49,106 nt of DNA from positions 1-49,106 of the forward strand of contig CADAJV010000004.1 in assembly GCA_902788275.1 (NCBI GenBank). Reading direction: 5' to 3'. The notes under the pieces are model-generated. The model saw nothing but the letters and a program-made list of their open reading frames with translations. It was not told the origin of the DNA and ran no database searches. A program made the position numbers and the translations under genes. Below are positions 1 to 8,642 of the stretch, piece after piece. This DNA comes from an uncultured Bacteroidales bacterium (GTDB lineage: Bacteria; Bacteroidota; Bacteroidia; Bacteroidales; Bacteroidaceae). The stretch's first letter is position 1; each line of letters starts with the position of its first letter.

Positions 1-365
1 CACGGAGTTAAAACTTTTTTCAAGGGGATTAGATTAAACTTAGGCAATGATCACGCGAAAGACTCGGAATAAAAGTCTTATGTCTGTTCTAATCAACGCA
101 GTTATGCAATAAACATATAACTAACGCAGTCAGAATTGGCTGCATTATGAGTAATCTGTGCCAACATCTATATCATTACCTAAAATAAATGCATCGATAA
201 CCACAAGTCTCTGGATAAAGGATATCTCATCTAACATCGCAGCATAAACAATAAATGTCATGGCTAACACGGTGTAGATTTCCAAAGCATAGTGTTTGAT
301 AAACTTTATCTTGATTAAAAGTTGTGCAGGGATATTAGTATCATGGTATATTCAGACGTTTCCAC
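1..365. other. AT-rich stretch without a supportable gene
   Basis: This stretch is visibly more AT-rich than the genes around it and carries no complete gene I can support. On the minus strand one frame stays open from about 351 down to a TAA at 145. It could be read as a 38-residue hydrophobic peptide from an ATG at 259-261, beginning MTFIVYAAMLDE. It might be the eroded end of a lost gene, or chance. The first 12 bases (CACGGAGTTAAA) equal the core of the 21-bp repeat unit found near 38.9-39.1 kb, so an array of that family may end at the left edge. Confidence 0.4.
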
Positions 366-935
366 TTATACCTCTATCTTCTTGATGAACTTGGCCGGCA
401 CGCCGCCTACTATGGTGTCAGGCTCCACATCCCTGGTGACGACGGCACCGGCAGCTACCACTGCTCCGTCGCCGATGGTCACTCCAGCAAGGATGGTGGC
501 GTTGGCTCCCACCCAGACATTCTTGCCGATGTGAATGGGCGCATAACTCATGCTCTGCCGACGGGCGGGATGGAGGTCGTGGTTGATGGTGGCCAGCACC
601 ACATTGTGGCCGATGAGTGCACCCTCGTCAATGGTGATGCCGCCCTGGTCCTGAAACTTGCAGCCCATATTAATGAAGACTCGCTCTGCGACTACGGTGT
701 TCTTGCCGCAGTCGGTATGGAACGGCGGGAACAGGCCCACCGTCCGCGGTACTTTGCGTCCCCAAAGCTGCTCCAGCAAGTCGTGGAGCTGCTCCGGCGT
801 GTGATACTTGCCGTTAATCTCTGCCGTTATCTTCAGCGCCTCCTGCGACAGCTGATGAAACATCATGTGGACGTCGCTGCCGCCAACGACAGGCTTGCCC
901 GATGCCATATAGTCACGAAATTCCTGTATTGTCAT
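366..935 (-). CDS. Sugar/maltose O-acetyltransferase-like protein (left-handed beta-helix)
   Basis: Probable cytoplasmic acetyl-CoA-dependent O-acetyltransferase of the maltose/galactoside acetyltransferase (Maa/LacA/NodL) type, 189 residues, close to the usual length. The N-terminal third is helical, as in the Maa cap. From about residue 70 the sequence shows the hexapeptide pattern of a left-handed beta-helix (VFINMGCKF, ALIGHN, IHIGKNVWVGANATILAGVTIGDGAVVAAGAVVTRD split over turns). The conserved NHDLHP segment holds the likely catalytic histidine, and the end has the typical VGGVPAKFIKKI. The start is an ATG. It lies 16 bases after the stop of the PheC-like lipoprotein gene on the same strand, so the two are probably cotranscribed. 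The acceptor sugar cannot be told from sequence. Confidence 0.9.
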   Translation of the reverse strand: MTIQEFRDYMASGKPVVGGSDVHMMFHQLSQEALKITAEINGKYHTPEQLHDLLEQLWGRKVPRTVGLFPPFHTDCGKNTVVAERVFINMGCKFQDQGGITIDEGALIGHNVVLATINHDLHPARRQSMSYAPIHIGKNVWVGANATILAGVTIGDGAVVAAGAVVTRDVEPDTIVGGVPAKFIKKIEV

Positions 936-951
936 CGTCTCTTGGTATTAT

Positions 952-1854
952 TTAATATGCATAGACTAATCCATATTTCTCATGCAGGCGGCGGAGGGTG
1001 CCGTCAGTCTTCATCTGCCGGATGGCGTCATTAACGAAGCGCAACAAGTCGTCCTGTCCCTTGCGCATCAGCACGCCGATCTCTCCGCGAGTGAACGGCT
1101 CATTGAGGAGCGGAGCGGCAAGGCGGGCATCCGTCTGCACATAGTATGGGGCCTCCGTAATCTCCGTAATCATAACGTCGGCCTCCCCCTCGGCCACGAG
1201 TGAGGGTATTTCCTCGTTCTTCTGATGAACGATGATGGTGGCATGGGTGAGGTTGGCGTTGGCGAACTTCTCGTTCAGTCCGCCGGGGTTAACCATCACG
1301 CGCACTTCCGGATTGTCGATGTCTGCCAGCGACTTATAGCGCCCCTCTTCCGACTTGCGGCAGAGAATGGTCTTGCCGTTGGCCAGGTAGCCCTCGCTCA
1401 TGAGCATGATTTCCTGCCGGACCTCCGTGATGGTGATGCCGCCAATGGCGAGGTCGAACATCTGAGGCTCGGCCAGCACATCATCGGTCAGAGTGGGCCA
1501 GGAGGTCTTGACGAACTCCGCGCTCACCCCCAGCCTGGCGGCTATCTCGCGGGCCACCTCTATGCCGAAGCCCCAGTAGGTGCCGTCCGGCTCGCAGAAG
1601 GACAAAGGCCTGTAGTCGCCTGTGGTACCAATGAGAATCTTGCCGCGCCGCTCAATCCTGTCAATGGTTGGCCTTGCAGAATTGTCATCGTCGGAAGAAC
1701 ACGAGGCAACGCTTGCCACTCCGCAAAAGAAGAGAACGATTGCCAGCAACCATGCCAGCCCCTTCCCTGCCCTGCAAGCCCCCTCTAACTCCCCCTCAAG
1801 GGGAGAACTGGGGCCCCCGTCAAGGGAGGATGTCTGCCTTGTATAACGTGTCAT
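952..1854 (-). CDS. PheC-like periplasmic lipoprotein (SBP_bac_3 fold)
   Basis: Exported protein of 300 residues with a type-3 solute-binding fold. The body from about residue 65 resembles cyclohexadienyl dehydratase (PheC): GTTGDYRPLSF, then a G-I-T-I-T stretch, the NPGGLNEKFANANL segment and ADVMITE. It may therefore dehydrate prephenate/arogenate, or bind an amino acid for uptake; no permease gene is adjacent. A hydrophobic stretch (residues 32-50) ends in VASC, a lipobox with the lipidated Cys at about position 52. The n-region is abnormally long: residues 8-31 (with SSPLEGELEG) are encoded by a GC-rich repeat found elsewhere in the window. There is no Met codon between the repeat and the hydrophobic core, so ATG 1854 is the best start although TTG/CTG starts are possible. 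The acetyltransferase gene follows in the same direction. Confidence 0.85.
   Translation of the reverse strand: MTRYTRQTSSLDGGPSSPLEGELEGACRAGKGLAWLLAIVLFFCGVASVASCSSDDDNSARPTIDRIERRGKILIGTTGDYRPLSFCEPDGTYWGFGIEVAREIAARLGVSAEFVKTSWPTLTDDVLAEPQMFDLAIGGITITEVRQEIMLMSEGYLANGKTILCRKSEEGRYKSLADIDNPEVRVMVNPGGLNEKFANANLTHATIIVHQKNEEIPSLVAEGEADVMITEITEAPYYVQTDARLAAPLLNEPFTRGEIGVLMRKGQDDLLRFVNDAIRQMKTDGTLRRLHEKYGLVYAY
1776..1829. repeat. GC-rich palindromic element, copy a (in N-terminus of PheC-like gene)
   Basis: C-rich/G-rich palindromic sequence with cores CTCCCCTTGAGGGGGAG (minus strand) and a neighbouring GGGGGCCCC. It matches in layout the elements at 40601-40676 and 29071-29146, and it codes for the n-region of the signal peptide. 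Confidence 0.65.
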
Positions 1855-1866
1855 CTAAAGAAATAG

Positions 1867-1938
1867 TTGGTTTCTTCGCAACCACCTTTTCTCGCCATGG
1901 CAGACTTGATGCAAGCATCATTCTGCTCATTTGGCTTA
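1867..1938. repeat. 72-bp dispersed repeat, copy 1
   Basis: Seventy-two bases from TTGGTTTCTTCGCAACC to CATTTGGCTTA are identical to 4669-4740. Similarity fades on the right (GCGAAAAGG against TCGAAAACG). This copy lies just upstream of the PheC-like gene start. No protein-coding role is visible. Confidence 0.9.
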
Positions 1939-1988
1939 GCGAAAAGGTTGGTAAAATGGGAGTAAAAACGGAAATAACACAATATGAA

Positions 1989-2029
1989 AAACCCGCCAAT
2001 CTTGCATTGCGAGAAGGCTTGGCGGGTTT
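1989..2029 (-). terminator. Rho-independent terminator
   Basis: An 11-bp perfect stem (AAACCCGCCAA at 1989-1999, TTGGCGGGTTT at 2019-2029) is followed on the minus strand by a T run. It sits about 35 bases past the stop of the secreted protein gene at 2066 and terminates it. Confidence 0.85.
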
Positions 2030-2065
2030 GTGATTTAATGCGGAGACAGCATATTAACTGTTTCT

Positions 2066-2854
2066 CTACCTCACCCAAATCTTCTTGCCCTTGATAACAT
2101 AGACGCCCTTGGGCAGCTTGGCGAGGTCAGCAGGTACCACGCTCTTGGCAATGCGGACACCGGATACATTATAGACATCCACCGGTTGGTCGGCTGCATC
2201 GACTATGGCTGCGTCAACGCCGGTCATGTCGTAGTCTAGGTGGTTGGAGGTGAGCAGCTGGGTAAGCTCGCCATCGTTGAGTTTGATGTAGCAGCGCGAT
2301 GCATAGATCTGCGGCACTGTAGTGGCGTTGACAAAGGCAGCTGTGGCATTGTCCTTGGCAATGATGCCATACATACCCGCAGTGCCCTGCTTCTCGGTGG
2401 CGCCGGAGAACTGCACTGTGGTGCCGGTGTTGTCCTCAAAGCTGAGCTCCACCTCGCCGAGGGTGATGTAAGCATCGCTTACATTGATGGTGCGCACTCC
2501 GCTCTCCTTGGTGGAGAAAAGGATATAGGGCGTCTTGGCCTTGAGGCCGTCGCGCTTGACGTCCTTGAAATTGAGCTTGGTGGCGGTGCCTGTGTTCTCC
2601 ACTCCCACAAGGGTCTCCAGGCGGCACTCCTCGCCGAAGATTTCATTTATCTGTTCCTCGGTGAGGCTGAAGGGCAGACAGATGGTGTTCCAGCCTTTGT
2701 AGATGTAACGATAGACGGTGAGGTCAACGGTCTGCTGGTCATAGGCTGTGAGGTCCTTGGGGCTGACGGTGCTGGTGATAAGCTTGTCAGCGCTAACGGT
2801 GGTAGCCATCAGTATGGCGGCTGCCAAAATGAACAGTTTGGTAAAGTTTTTCAT
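2066..2854 (-). CDS. Secreted protein with short sorting-like C-terminus
   Basis: Unrecognised exported protein of 262 residues. Residues 1-22 are a clear signal peptide (MKNFTKLFILAAAILMATTVSA). The region from about 45 contains YKGWNTICLPFSLTEEQ, a motif common in uncharacterised Prevotella/Bacteroides surface proteins. The last 40 residues (VDVYNVSGVRIAKS ... LPKGVYVIKGKKIWVR) resemble the type IX secretion sorting-type C-terminal domain in shortened form, so surface delivery is likely. The ATG start follows the glycosyltransferase gene by 60 bases, with only a small GC hairpin between, so readthrough from that gene is possible. No catalytic motif is visible. A role on the cell surface is inference. 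Confidence 0.85.
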   Translation of the reverse strand: MKNFTKLFILAAAILMATTVSADKLITSTVSPKDLTAYDQQTVDLTVYRYIYKGWNTICLPFSLTEEQINEIFGEECRLETLVGVENTGTATKLNFKDVKRDGLKAKTPYILFSTKESGVRTINVSDAYITLGEVELSFEDNTGTTVQFSGATEKQGTAGMYGIIAKDNATAAFVNATTVPQIYASRCYIKLNDGELTQLLTSNHLDYDMTGVDAAIVDAADQPVDVYNVSGVRIAKSVVPADLAKLPKGVYVIKGKKIWVR

Positions 2855-2879
2855 AGCGGTAATGTTTTAATGTGTGTCC

Positions 2880-2896
2880 GCGCGGCCGAACCGCGC
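2880..2896. terminator. Small GC hairpin between two minus-strand genes
   Basis: GCGCGG (2880-2885) pairs with CCGCGC (2891-2896) around a five-base loop, downstream of the glycosyltransferase stop. There is no T run, so it is a weak terminator or an RNA-processing/attenuation hairpin. Confidence 0.3.
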
Positions 2897-2914
2897 AGCA
2901 CGGTGGTTATTGTC

Positions 2915-4483
2915 TTAACGGTTAGTGGCTTTAATTCTGGCGGGGGCACCGGTAGCTACGGTGAAAGGCGGGATACTGCGCGTTACGACAGCTCCGGCCC
3001 CGACCACGGCCCCCTTGCCAATGGTAACTCCGGGCAGCACAGTCACTCGCGGTCCGATGAGCACGTTATCCTCAATGCAAACGATGCCGCGAGTGTTGAG
3101 GTCGCGTTCGGCAGGGATAAGACGGAGGGTCTCGGCATCAGTCTTGCCAAACTGATAGTCAGTGATGAGCACATTGGGGCCAATCTTGACATTGCTGCCA
3201 ATCTTAACCTCGCGGATGACATTGATACGCACGTTGCGCTCCAAGTTGACATCGTCGCCAATGATAAGTTTGGGGGTGTAATTGCCTGTGTTGATACACT
3301 CCACATGGAGACCCGGCTTGGCGCAGAAACCCGTGCCAATAGCGATGTACCTGTTTCCCTCGGTATAGACGGGTCCCTCCACCACACAGCCAGCGCCCAC
3401 CTTGACACGATGGCGGAAACGGAAGGTGGTGAGATTCTTGCGGAAACGGGCGAAGGCTCTGGTAACGACGGTGTTGCAGACTATCATGACTATGATAGCC
3501 ACAACAACGGTAATTATCTTGCGCAGCACACGGCCGATGGCGCTCAGCACACGCCCCCACAGCTTGGCAGAGAAGCAGCGCTTGAATGCCGAGACTACGG
3601 GGCGGAAGCCCAAATTCTGCTTGACAATAGTACGGCTCACCTTGCCCTCAACGCCCTTGATGCTGCGACGCAGTACAAAGAGGCGGAAAATCTGCGGAAA
3701 CATGAAGTCGCTGACCTTCGACTTCATCTTCATGGTAGTGTAGGGGGATATGCATGATGGCTTATCCTCGTAGTAGTCATAGATGGCGAGGATGTTCTTT
3801 ACGTATGTGCGGATGGGGTCGTTGGCTTCAGCTACATAATCGATGGCGGCATCGTCAAACACCACGGGGTTGTAGATGAAATTCTGCTTGGCAGCCAGCA
3901 CAATATGGAGAAACAGCGGCACGGCAGGCATACCAGTGCCGGCTCCAAACTCCTTGGGATTGTAACCGCGAATCATGTCGGTACGCAAAATGTTACGGCT
4001 GACCTGGATAATGCCCATACCTACCTGCTGAAGGTAATCGTCGGCATCAACATACTGCACGGTTGGCTTCTTGGCATTCTCATTACCAAGGAGATGGATA
4101 AGGCCTATCTCGTTGCTCTCCAGCATTTCGAGCAGGGCAGAAAAGTGACCCACACGAACTATGTTGCGCGCATCAAGCATCCATATATACTTGCTGCGGG
4201 TGGCAATGGCTTGATTGAGAGCATAGGTGAAACTGTTGTCTTGGCTGAGGTTCTCAGTGTTACTGACGTAGTGGAACGGCACGCGGCCCTCGAAAAGTTT
4301 CACGGCATTGGAGGTGCCGTCGGTGGAATCATTGTCCACAATAATGATTTCGATGCGTTCAAGCACATTCGCATCAAGCAGAGCCAACTTTTGCAGTTGG
4401 TCCTTTATCTGCAGCTCATTATTGCGTGCGCTGATGCAGAGGGTCAGTGTCTTGCCATAGCTGAATGTTAATTGCGAAGGCAT
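2915..4483 (-). CDS. Glycosyltransferase family 2 fused to hexapeptide acyltransferase
   Basis: Two-domain protein of 522 residues. Residues about 10-240 look like a GT-A family 2 glycosyltransferase: [11 protein letters not shown] opening, [14 protein letters not shown], then WMLDARN where the metal-binding DxD-type motif is expected. A hydrophobic segment at about 322-342 ([15 protein letters not shown]) probably anchors it to the inner membrane. Residues about 360-522 form a left-handed beta-helix acyltransferase with hexapeptide repeats and the typical ending [19 protein letters not shown]. The enzyme would add a sugar and acetylate or otherwise acylate it, in polysaccharide or glycan synthesis. 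Such domains are usually separate genes; the fusion is notable. It stands alone, not in a recognisable polysaccharide cluster. The start is an ATG, with a promoter about 85 bases upstream. Confidence 0.88.
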   Translation of the reverse strand: MPSQLTFSYGKTLTLCISARNNELQIKDQLQKLALLDANVLERIEIIIVDNDSTDGTSNAVKLFEGRVPFHYVSNTENLSQDNSFTYALNQAIATRSKYIWMLDARNIVRVGHFSALLEMLESNEIGLIHLLGNENAKKPTVQYVDADDYLQQVGMGIIQVSRNILRTDMIRGYNPKEFGAGTGMPAVPLFLHIVLAAKQNFIYNPVVFDDAAIDYVAEANDPIRTYVKNILAIYDYYEDKPSCISPYTTMKMKSKVSDFMFPQIFRLFVLRRSIKGVEGKVSRTIVKQNLGFRPVVSAFKRCFSAKLWGRVLSAIGRVLRKIITVVVAIIVMIVCNTVVTRAFARFRKNLTTFRFRHRVKVGAGCVVEGPVYTEGNRYIAIGTGFCAKPGLHVECINTGNYTPKLIIGDDVNLERNVRINVIREVKIGSNVKIGPNVLITDYQFGKTDAETLRLIPAERDLNTRGIVCIEDNVLIGPRVTVLPGVTIGKGAVVGAGAVVTRSIPPFTVATGAPARIKATNR

Positions 4484-4567
4484 CTTGCTATTATTAATAA
4501 AAGGTTAAAGAGTTAACGAACTTGCAGTTAATGCTAGCTACTCTACATTTCTATATATAATACCTTG

Positions 4568-4601
4568 CGAAAGTAGCAAAAAACTCCCGTATATGCACAA
4601 A
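4568..4601 (-). promoter_or_regulatory. Bacteroidetes promoter for the glycosyltransferase fusion gene
   Basis: On the minus strand TTTG (4598-4601), a 22-bp spacer and TACTTTCG (4568-4575), one base off TAnnTTTG. It points at the gene starting at 4483. Confidence 0.55.
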
Positions 4602-4618
4602 AAGATCTACACAAAATT

Positions 4619-4659
4619 AAAAAATCCTGCGCGAAACCTTTTTTCGTGCAGGATTTTTT
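4619..4659 (-). terminator. Strong terminator after valS-mazG
   Basis: An 18-bp stem (left arm 4619-4636, right arm 4642-4659, one G-U pair; core ATCCTGC / GCAGGAT) is flanked by A and T runs on both sides, so it could work in either direction. It lies about 190 bases past the mazG stop. Confidence 0.85.
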
Positions 4660-4668
4660 AGATTTTTC

Positions 4669-4740
4669 TTGGTTTCTTCGCAACCACCTTTTCTCGCCAT
4701 GGCAGACTTGATGCAAGCATCATTCTGCTCATTTGGCTTA
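4669..4740. repeat. 72-bp dispersed repeat, copy 2
   Basis: Identical over 72 bases to 1867-1938. It lies between the mazG stop and its terminator, so it is probably transcribed as part of the mazG 3' region. Confidence 0.9.
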
Positions 4741-4764
4741 TCGAAAACGTTCGTTTAATTTCAT

Positions 4765-4843
4765 CAACAGACGTTTTCTCGCCTCAGCATAGTTCATGCA
4801 AGCATGACTCTGCCTTTGGCTTATCGAAAACGTTGGTCTTGCG
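4765..4843. repeat. Degenerate third copy of the 72-bp repeat family
   Basis: Shares TTTTCTCGCC, ATGCAAGCAT, a CTCTGCC/ATTCTGCTC segment and TTTGGCTTATCGAAAACGTT with the exact copies, but has many changes. It sits next to copy 2. Together with copy 2 it fills the space between the mazG stop and the terminator. Confidence 0.65.
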
Positions 4844-4849
4844 CTGAAA

Positions 4850-5656
4850 TCAGCCTGCTTTTTCTGACTTGGCTCTGGAAACAGTCTTGGCCTCCTCCCA
4901 AATGGCATCCATTTCCTGAAGAGTCATATCCTTAAGATTGCGCCCTTGCTTTAAAGTCTTATCCTCAAGGTAATTAAAGCGACTTATAAACTTGCGGTTG
5001 GTGCGCTCCAGAGCATTATCAGGATTGATGTGGTATAGGCGTGCGGCATTGATGAGGCTGAACATTACATCGCCAAACTCAGCCTCGGCCTTGTCCTCGT
5101 CCATATTGACCACCTCAGCCTCAAACTCGGAGATTTCCTCCTTGACCTTAGCCCACACCTGCTCCTTCTGCTCCCAGTCAAAGCCCACATGACGCGCCTT
5201 ATCCTGGATGCGGTAAGCCTTTATGAGCGCGGGTAGAGCAGCAGGCACACCGGAGAGCACACGCTTATTGCCATCCTTCTCCTTCTGCTTAACCTGCTCC
5301 CAGGTGTCAGCCACTGCATCAGGGGTGTCGGCCTTGACATTACCATAGATATGGGGGTGACGGAAGATGAGTTTGTCTCTTACCTTCCGACAGACATCGG
5401 CGAAGTCAAACTCGCCCTTCTCCTCGCCAAACATGGCGTAGAAACAAACGTGCATAAGCACATCGCCCAACTCCTTGCATATTTCTTTCTGATCCTCGCG
5501 TGCCAGCGCATCGCAGAGTTCAAAAGTTTCCTCTATTGTATTGGCACGCAGGCTCTGATTAGTCTGCACCGAATCCCACGGGCACTTCTGTCGCAGTTCG
5601 TAGAGCACATCCAGCAGGTCATTGAATGCCTGCAACATCTCTTCGCGTGAATGCAT
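4850..5656 (-). CDS. mazG: Nucleoside triphosphate pyrophosphohydrolase MazG
   Basis: Cytoplasmic house-cleaning enzyme that hydrolyses nucleoside triphosphates to monophosphates and pyrophosphate. It has 268 residues, the usual length for the two-domain form. The N-terminal MazG domain shows KCPWDSVQTNQSLRANTIEETFEL, then KELGDVLMHVCFYA (metal-binding E/D residues) and the FRHPHIYG signature. The second domain has EISEFEAEV and EFGDVMFSLINAARL. ATG start. It lies 51 bases downstream of valS on the same strand, with no terminator between, so it is cotranscribed with valS and ended by the hairpin at 4619-4659. Confidence 0.96.
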   Translation of the reverse strand: MHSREEMLQAFNDLLDVLYELRQKCPWDSVQTNQSLRANTIEETFELCDALAREDQKEICKELGDVLMHVCFYAMFGEEKGEFDFADVCRKVRDKLIFRHPHIYGNVKADTPDAVADTWEQVKQKEKDGNKRVLSGVPAALPALIKAYRIQDKARHVGFDWEQKEQVWAKVKEEISEFEAEVVNMDEDKAEAEFGDVMFSLINAARLYHINPDNALERTNRKFISRFNYLEDKTLKQGRNLKDMTLQEMDAIWEEAKTVSRAKSEKAG

Positions 5657-5707
5657 TGTCTTTTCTTTGTTAGGGGGCTTATAAGGAATATCAGACTTTC
5701 CTTTTCT

Positions 5708-8422
5708 CTATTTGCGGAGGCTTGCCAACGTTTCCTTGATAGCTGCTATCTTCTGCTCGGCATCCGCCTGCTTCTTACGCTCAAGGGCTACCACCTGCTC
5801 GGGGGCATGAGCCACAAAATTGGCATTCTGCAATTTCTTCTGCACGCCGACGAGGAAGCCCTCCAGACGCTTGAGCTCGGCCTCTTGTTTCTGTATTTCG
5901 GCCTCAACATCAATAAGATTGCCGATTGGCACTGCATACTCGCTGGTGCCCACCAGGAACTTGACAGCACCCTCAGGGCTCTCGCTGCAAACTTCTATGG
6001 AAGAGAGGTTAGACATCTTCTTTACCACGGCATCAAATATCGCATAGGCGTTGCCGCCAAGACAAACAAGCGCAAGCTGCTCCTTATTGGCAATATTCTT
6101 CTGATTGCGCACGGCGCGCACACCAGCCACGACTTTCTTGACCTCCTCAAAAGCTGCAAGGAAAGATGCTTCATCTTTGTCCACAGTAAAGTGAGAAGAA
6201 GAGGAGGCGGTCATTATGCTCTCGCCGTCCTTGCGCTCATAGATATGCTGCCACAATTCCTCTGTGATGAAAGGCATGAAGGGGTGTACCAGTTTGAGCA
6301 GGCGATCAAAAAAACTGAGCGTAGCCTCATAGCTAACCTTATCGATGGGGTGCTGGTAAGCAGGCTTAACCATCTCCAGATACCAACTGGAGAATTCATC
6401 GGTGAAGAGCTTGAACACGGTCATCAGAGCCTCGTTGAGGCGGTATTTGCTATAGAGATCATCTAGCTCGGCAGCCGTATCACGCAGTTTGGCATCCAGC
6501 CAACGTATGGCAAGCTTATTAACCTCGGGCTGCTCCAGACCGTCTGCAGCCTCCCATCCCTTGACGAGACGGAAAGCGTTCCATATCTTATTGCAGAAAT
6601 TACGGCCCTGCTCGCATAGACTCTCAGCAAACAATATGTCATTGCCGGCAGGGGCTGCCAGCAACATACCCATACGCACGCCATCGGCGCCGTATTTCTC
6701 TATCAGTTCGATGGGATCGGGAGAATTACCCAACGACTTCGACATCTTACGACCAATCTCGTCGCGCACAATGCCGGTAAAATAGACATTGCGGAAAGGC
6801 ACATCGCCCATATACTCCATACCTGCCATTATCATGCGGGCCACCCAGAAGAAGATAATGTCAGGACCCGTAACAAGGTCGCTGGTGGGGTAGTAATATT
6901 TTATTTCGTCATTGTCCGGGTTGTTAATGCCGTCAAACAGAGAGATGGGCCAGAGCCATGACGAGAACCATGTGTCAAGCGCATCCTCGTCCCTGCGAAG
7001 GTCGGCAGCGGTGATTTTCTCAAAGCCCTCAATCTTATGGGCCTCAGCCACGGCCTCCTCCTCGCTGAGAGCGACAACATACTTCTCCTCCTCGCCCTCA
7101 GCACATGGCAGGAAATAAGCCGGTATCCTATGGCCCCACCATAACTGACGACTGATACACCAGTCCTGGATATTCTCCAGCCAGTTGCGATAAGTGGTAA
7201 CATACTTCTGCGGATGAAACTTAATCCTGCCATCAAGCACAGGCGGAAGAGCGATGTCGGCAAAATGCTTCATTGAGAGGAACCACTGCTTACACAGACG
7301 CGGCTCAACAGCCGTATCAGGATTGCGCTCTGAGTAGCCGACCTTGTTCTCATAATCCTCCACCTTCTCAAGTAAGCCAGCGGCCTCCAAGTCTTTGGCA
7401 ATCTGCTTACGCACCTCCATGCGGTCCATACTGACATATAGCGGACTCTGGTCGGAGATGGTGCCATCGGGATTGAATATATCTATTGTTTCGAGATTGT
7501 GGGTCTTGCCCAACTGATAGTCATTAACATCGTGGGCTGGTGTTACCTTGAGGCAACCCGTACCGAACTCAATGTCCACATAGCGGTCCTCAATAACAGG
7601 AATGACACGTCCTACCAATGGCACAATCACTTTCTTGCCGTGGAGCCACTGATTTTTGGGGTCTTTGGGGTTAATGCACATGGCCGTATCACCCATAATA
7701 GTCTCGGGACGAGTGGTGGCCACCACAGCATAGTAGCCTTTTCCGTCACGATGAACTACACTGCCCTGAGCAATCATTTCAGACAAGTCGGCCTGGTCAA
7801 GCATGTCCGCGACATAATATTTCAGATAATAGAGCTTGCTTTTCTCGTCACGATAGATTACCTCCTCCGTAGAGAGCACGGTCTGTGCCTTGGGATCCCA
7901 GTTGACCATACGAAGACCTCGGTAAATAAGTCCCTTGCGATAGAGATCAACAAAAACCTTGAGCACGCTTTCGGAACGAGTTTCATCCATAGTGAAAGCC
8001 GTGCGATCCCAATCGCAACTTGCACCGAGACGACGCAGCTGCTTAAGGATGATGCCGCCGTGCTCATGAGTCCAATCCCAAGCGTGCTGCAAAAACTCCT
8101 CACGAGTGAGGTCACGCTTCCTGATACCCTGTTCGGCCAGACGGTTAACAACCTTGGCCTCAGTAGCAATGGAGGCATGGTCGGTGCCTGGTACCCACAG
8201 AGCATTCTTGCCATCAAGGCGTGCCTTGCGCACCAAAATATCCTGAATGGTATTATTGAGCATATGTCCCATGTGAAGCACGCCCGTCACATTTGGCGGC
8301 GGAATAACTATTGTATAAGGCTCACGTCCGTCAGGCTTAGACTTGAACAATCCGTTCTTTATCCAATATTCATACCATTTGCCTTCAACCTCCTGGGGGC
8401 TATACTTCGTTGCAAGTTCCAT
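5708..8422 (-). CDS. valS: Valyl-tRNA synthetase
   Basis: Class I aminoacyl-tRNA synthetase that charges tRNA-Val, 904 residues from the ATG at 8422. [13 protein letters not shown] near residue 50 holds the HIGH motif, [13 protein letters not shown] follows, and [13 protein letters not shown] at about 559-563 holds the KMSKS loop. The editing domain includes [15 protein letters not shown]. The C-terminal 70 residues ([18 protein letters not shown] onward) form the tRNA-binding coiled coil. A TTG at 8440 in the same frame lies only a few bases from the expected transcript start, so I prefer the ATG (MELATKYSP, the form seen in related bacteria). Two promoters lie upstream; mazG follows. Confidence 0.98.
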   Translation of the reverse strand: MELATKYSPQEVEGKWYEYWIKNGLFKSKPDGREPYTIVIPPPNVTGVLHMGHMLNNTIQDILVRKARLDGKNALWVPGTDHASIATEAKVVNRLAEQGIRKRDLTREEFLQHAWDWTHEHGGIILKQLRRLGASCDWDRTAFTMDETRSESVLKVFVDLYRKGLIYRGLRMVNWDPKAQTVLSTEEVIYRDEKSKLYYLKYYVADMLDQADLSEMIAQGSVVHRDGKGYYAVVATTRPETIMGDTAMCINPKDPKNQWLHGKKVIVPLVGRVIPVIEDRYVDIEFGTGCLKVTPAHDVNDYQLGKTHNLETIDIFNPDGTISDQSPLYVSMDRMEVRKQIAKDLEAAGLLEKVEDYENKVGYSERNPDTAVEPRLCKQWFLSMKHFADIALPPVLDGRIKFHPQKYVTTYRNWLENIQDWCISRQLWWGHRIPAYFLPCAEGEEEKYVVALSEEEAVAEAHKIEGFEKITAADLRRDEDALDTWFSSWLWPISLFDGINNPDNDEIKYYYPTSDLVTGPDIIFFWVARMIMAGMEYMGDVPFRNVYFTGIVRDEIGRKMSKSLGNSPDPIELIEKYGADGVRMGMLLAAPAGNDILFAESLCEQGRNFCNKIWNAFRLVKGWEAADGLEQPEVNKLAIRWLDAKLRDTAAELDDLYSKYRLNEALMTVFKLFTDEFSSWYLEMVKPAYQHPIDKVSYEATLSFFDRLLKLVHPFMPFITEELWQHIYERKDGESIMTASSSSHFTVDKDEASFLAAFEEVKKVVAGVRAVRNQKNIANKEQLALVCLGGNAYAIFDAVVKKMSNLSSIEVCSESPEGAVKFLVGTSEYAVPIGNLIDVEAEIQKQEAELKRLEGFLVGVQKKLQNANFVAHAPEQVVALERKKQADAEQKIAAIKETLASLRK

Positions 8423-8450
8423 AACTTTGGTGTTTTTCAAAATTTGACTG

Positions 8451-8481
8451 CAAAGTTAGTGCAAACTGAGCGGAAAACAAA
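8451..8481 (-). promoter_or_regulatory. valS proximal promoter
   Basis: TTTG (minus strand, 8478-8481), a 19-bp spacer and TAACTTTG (8451-8458): a full match to the Bacteroidetes consensus. Transcription would start about 25 bases before the valS ATG. Confidence 0.85.
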
Positions 8482-8532
8482 ATTTATTTGAGTTTTCCCG
8501 AAGTGTAGCCTAACTTGACTTTGAAAATAAGC

Positions 8533-8563
8533 CAAAGTTAGTACAAAACGAGCGGAGAGCAAA
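8533..8563 (-). promoter_or_regulatory. valS distal promoter, duplicate of the proximal one
   Basis: TTTG (8560-8563), a 19-bp spacer and TAACTTTG (8533-8540) on the minus strand. The 32 bases from 8533 match 27 of 32 bases from 8451, including the spacer, so the promoter was duplicated at a distance of 82 bp. Confidence 0.75.
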
Positions 8564-8596
8564 AGGAGCCTGTTGATTTTGTTCTGACCGACGAAA

Positions 8597-8621
8597 AAGC
8601 CACGCTGATTAAGCGTGGCTT
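8597..8621 (-). terminator. Rho-independent terminator of the sigma factor operon
   Basis: AAGCCACGCT and AGCGTGGCTT form a 10-bp perfect stem with a five-base loop, followed on the minus strand by TTTTT. It lies just past the stop at 8643. Confidence 0.88.
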
Positions 8622-8642
8622 ATAGGGCATGGATATCAATTC

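Noticed and set aside
2240-3757. Open frame of 505 codons antisense to two minus-strand genes
   Set aside because: It spans the gap between two clear genes on the other strand and has no protein-like pattern.
8423-8440. Longer valS start at a TTG
   Set aside because: The TTG is only a few bases past the expected transcript start, and the ATG at 8422 begins the sequence expected for ValS.
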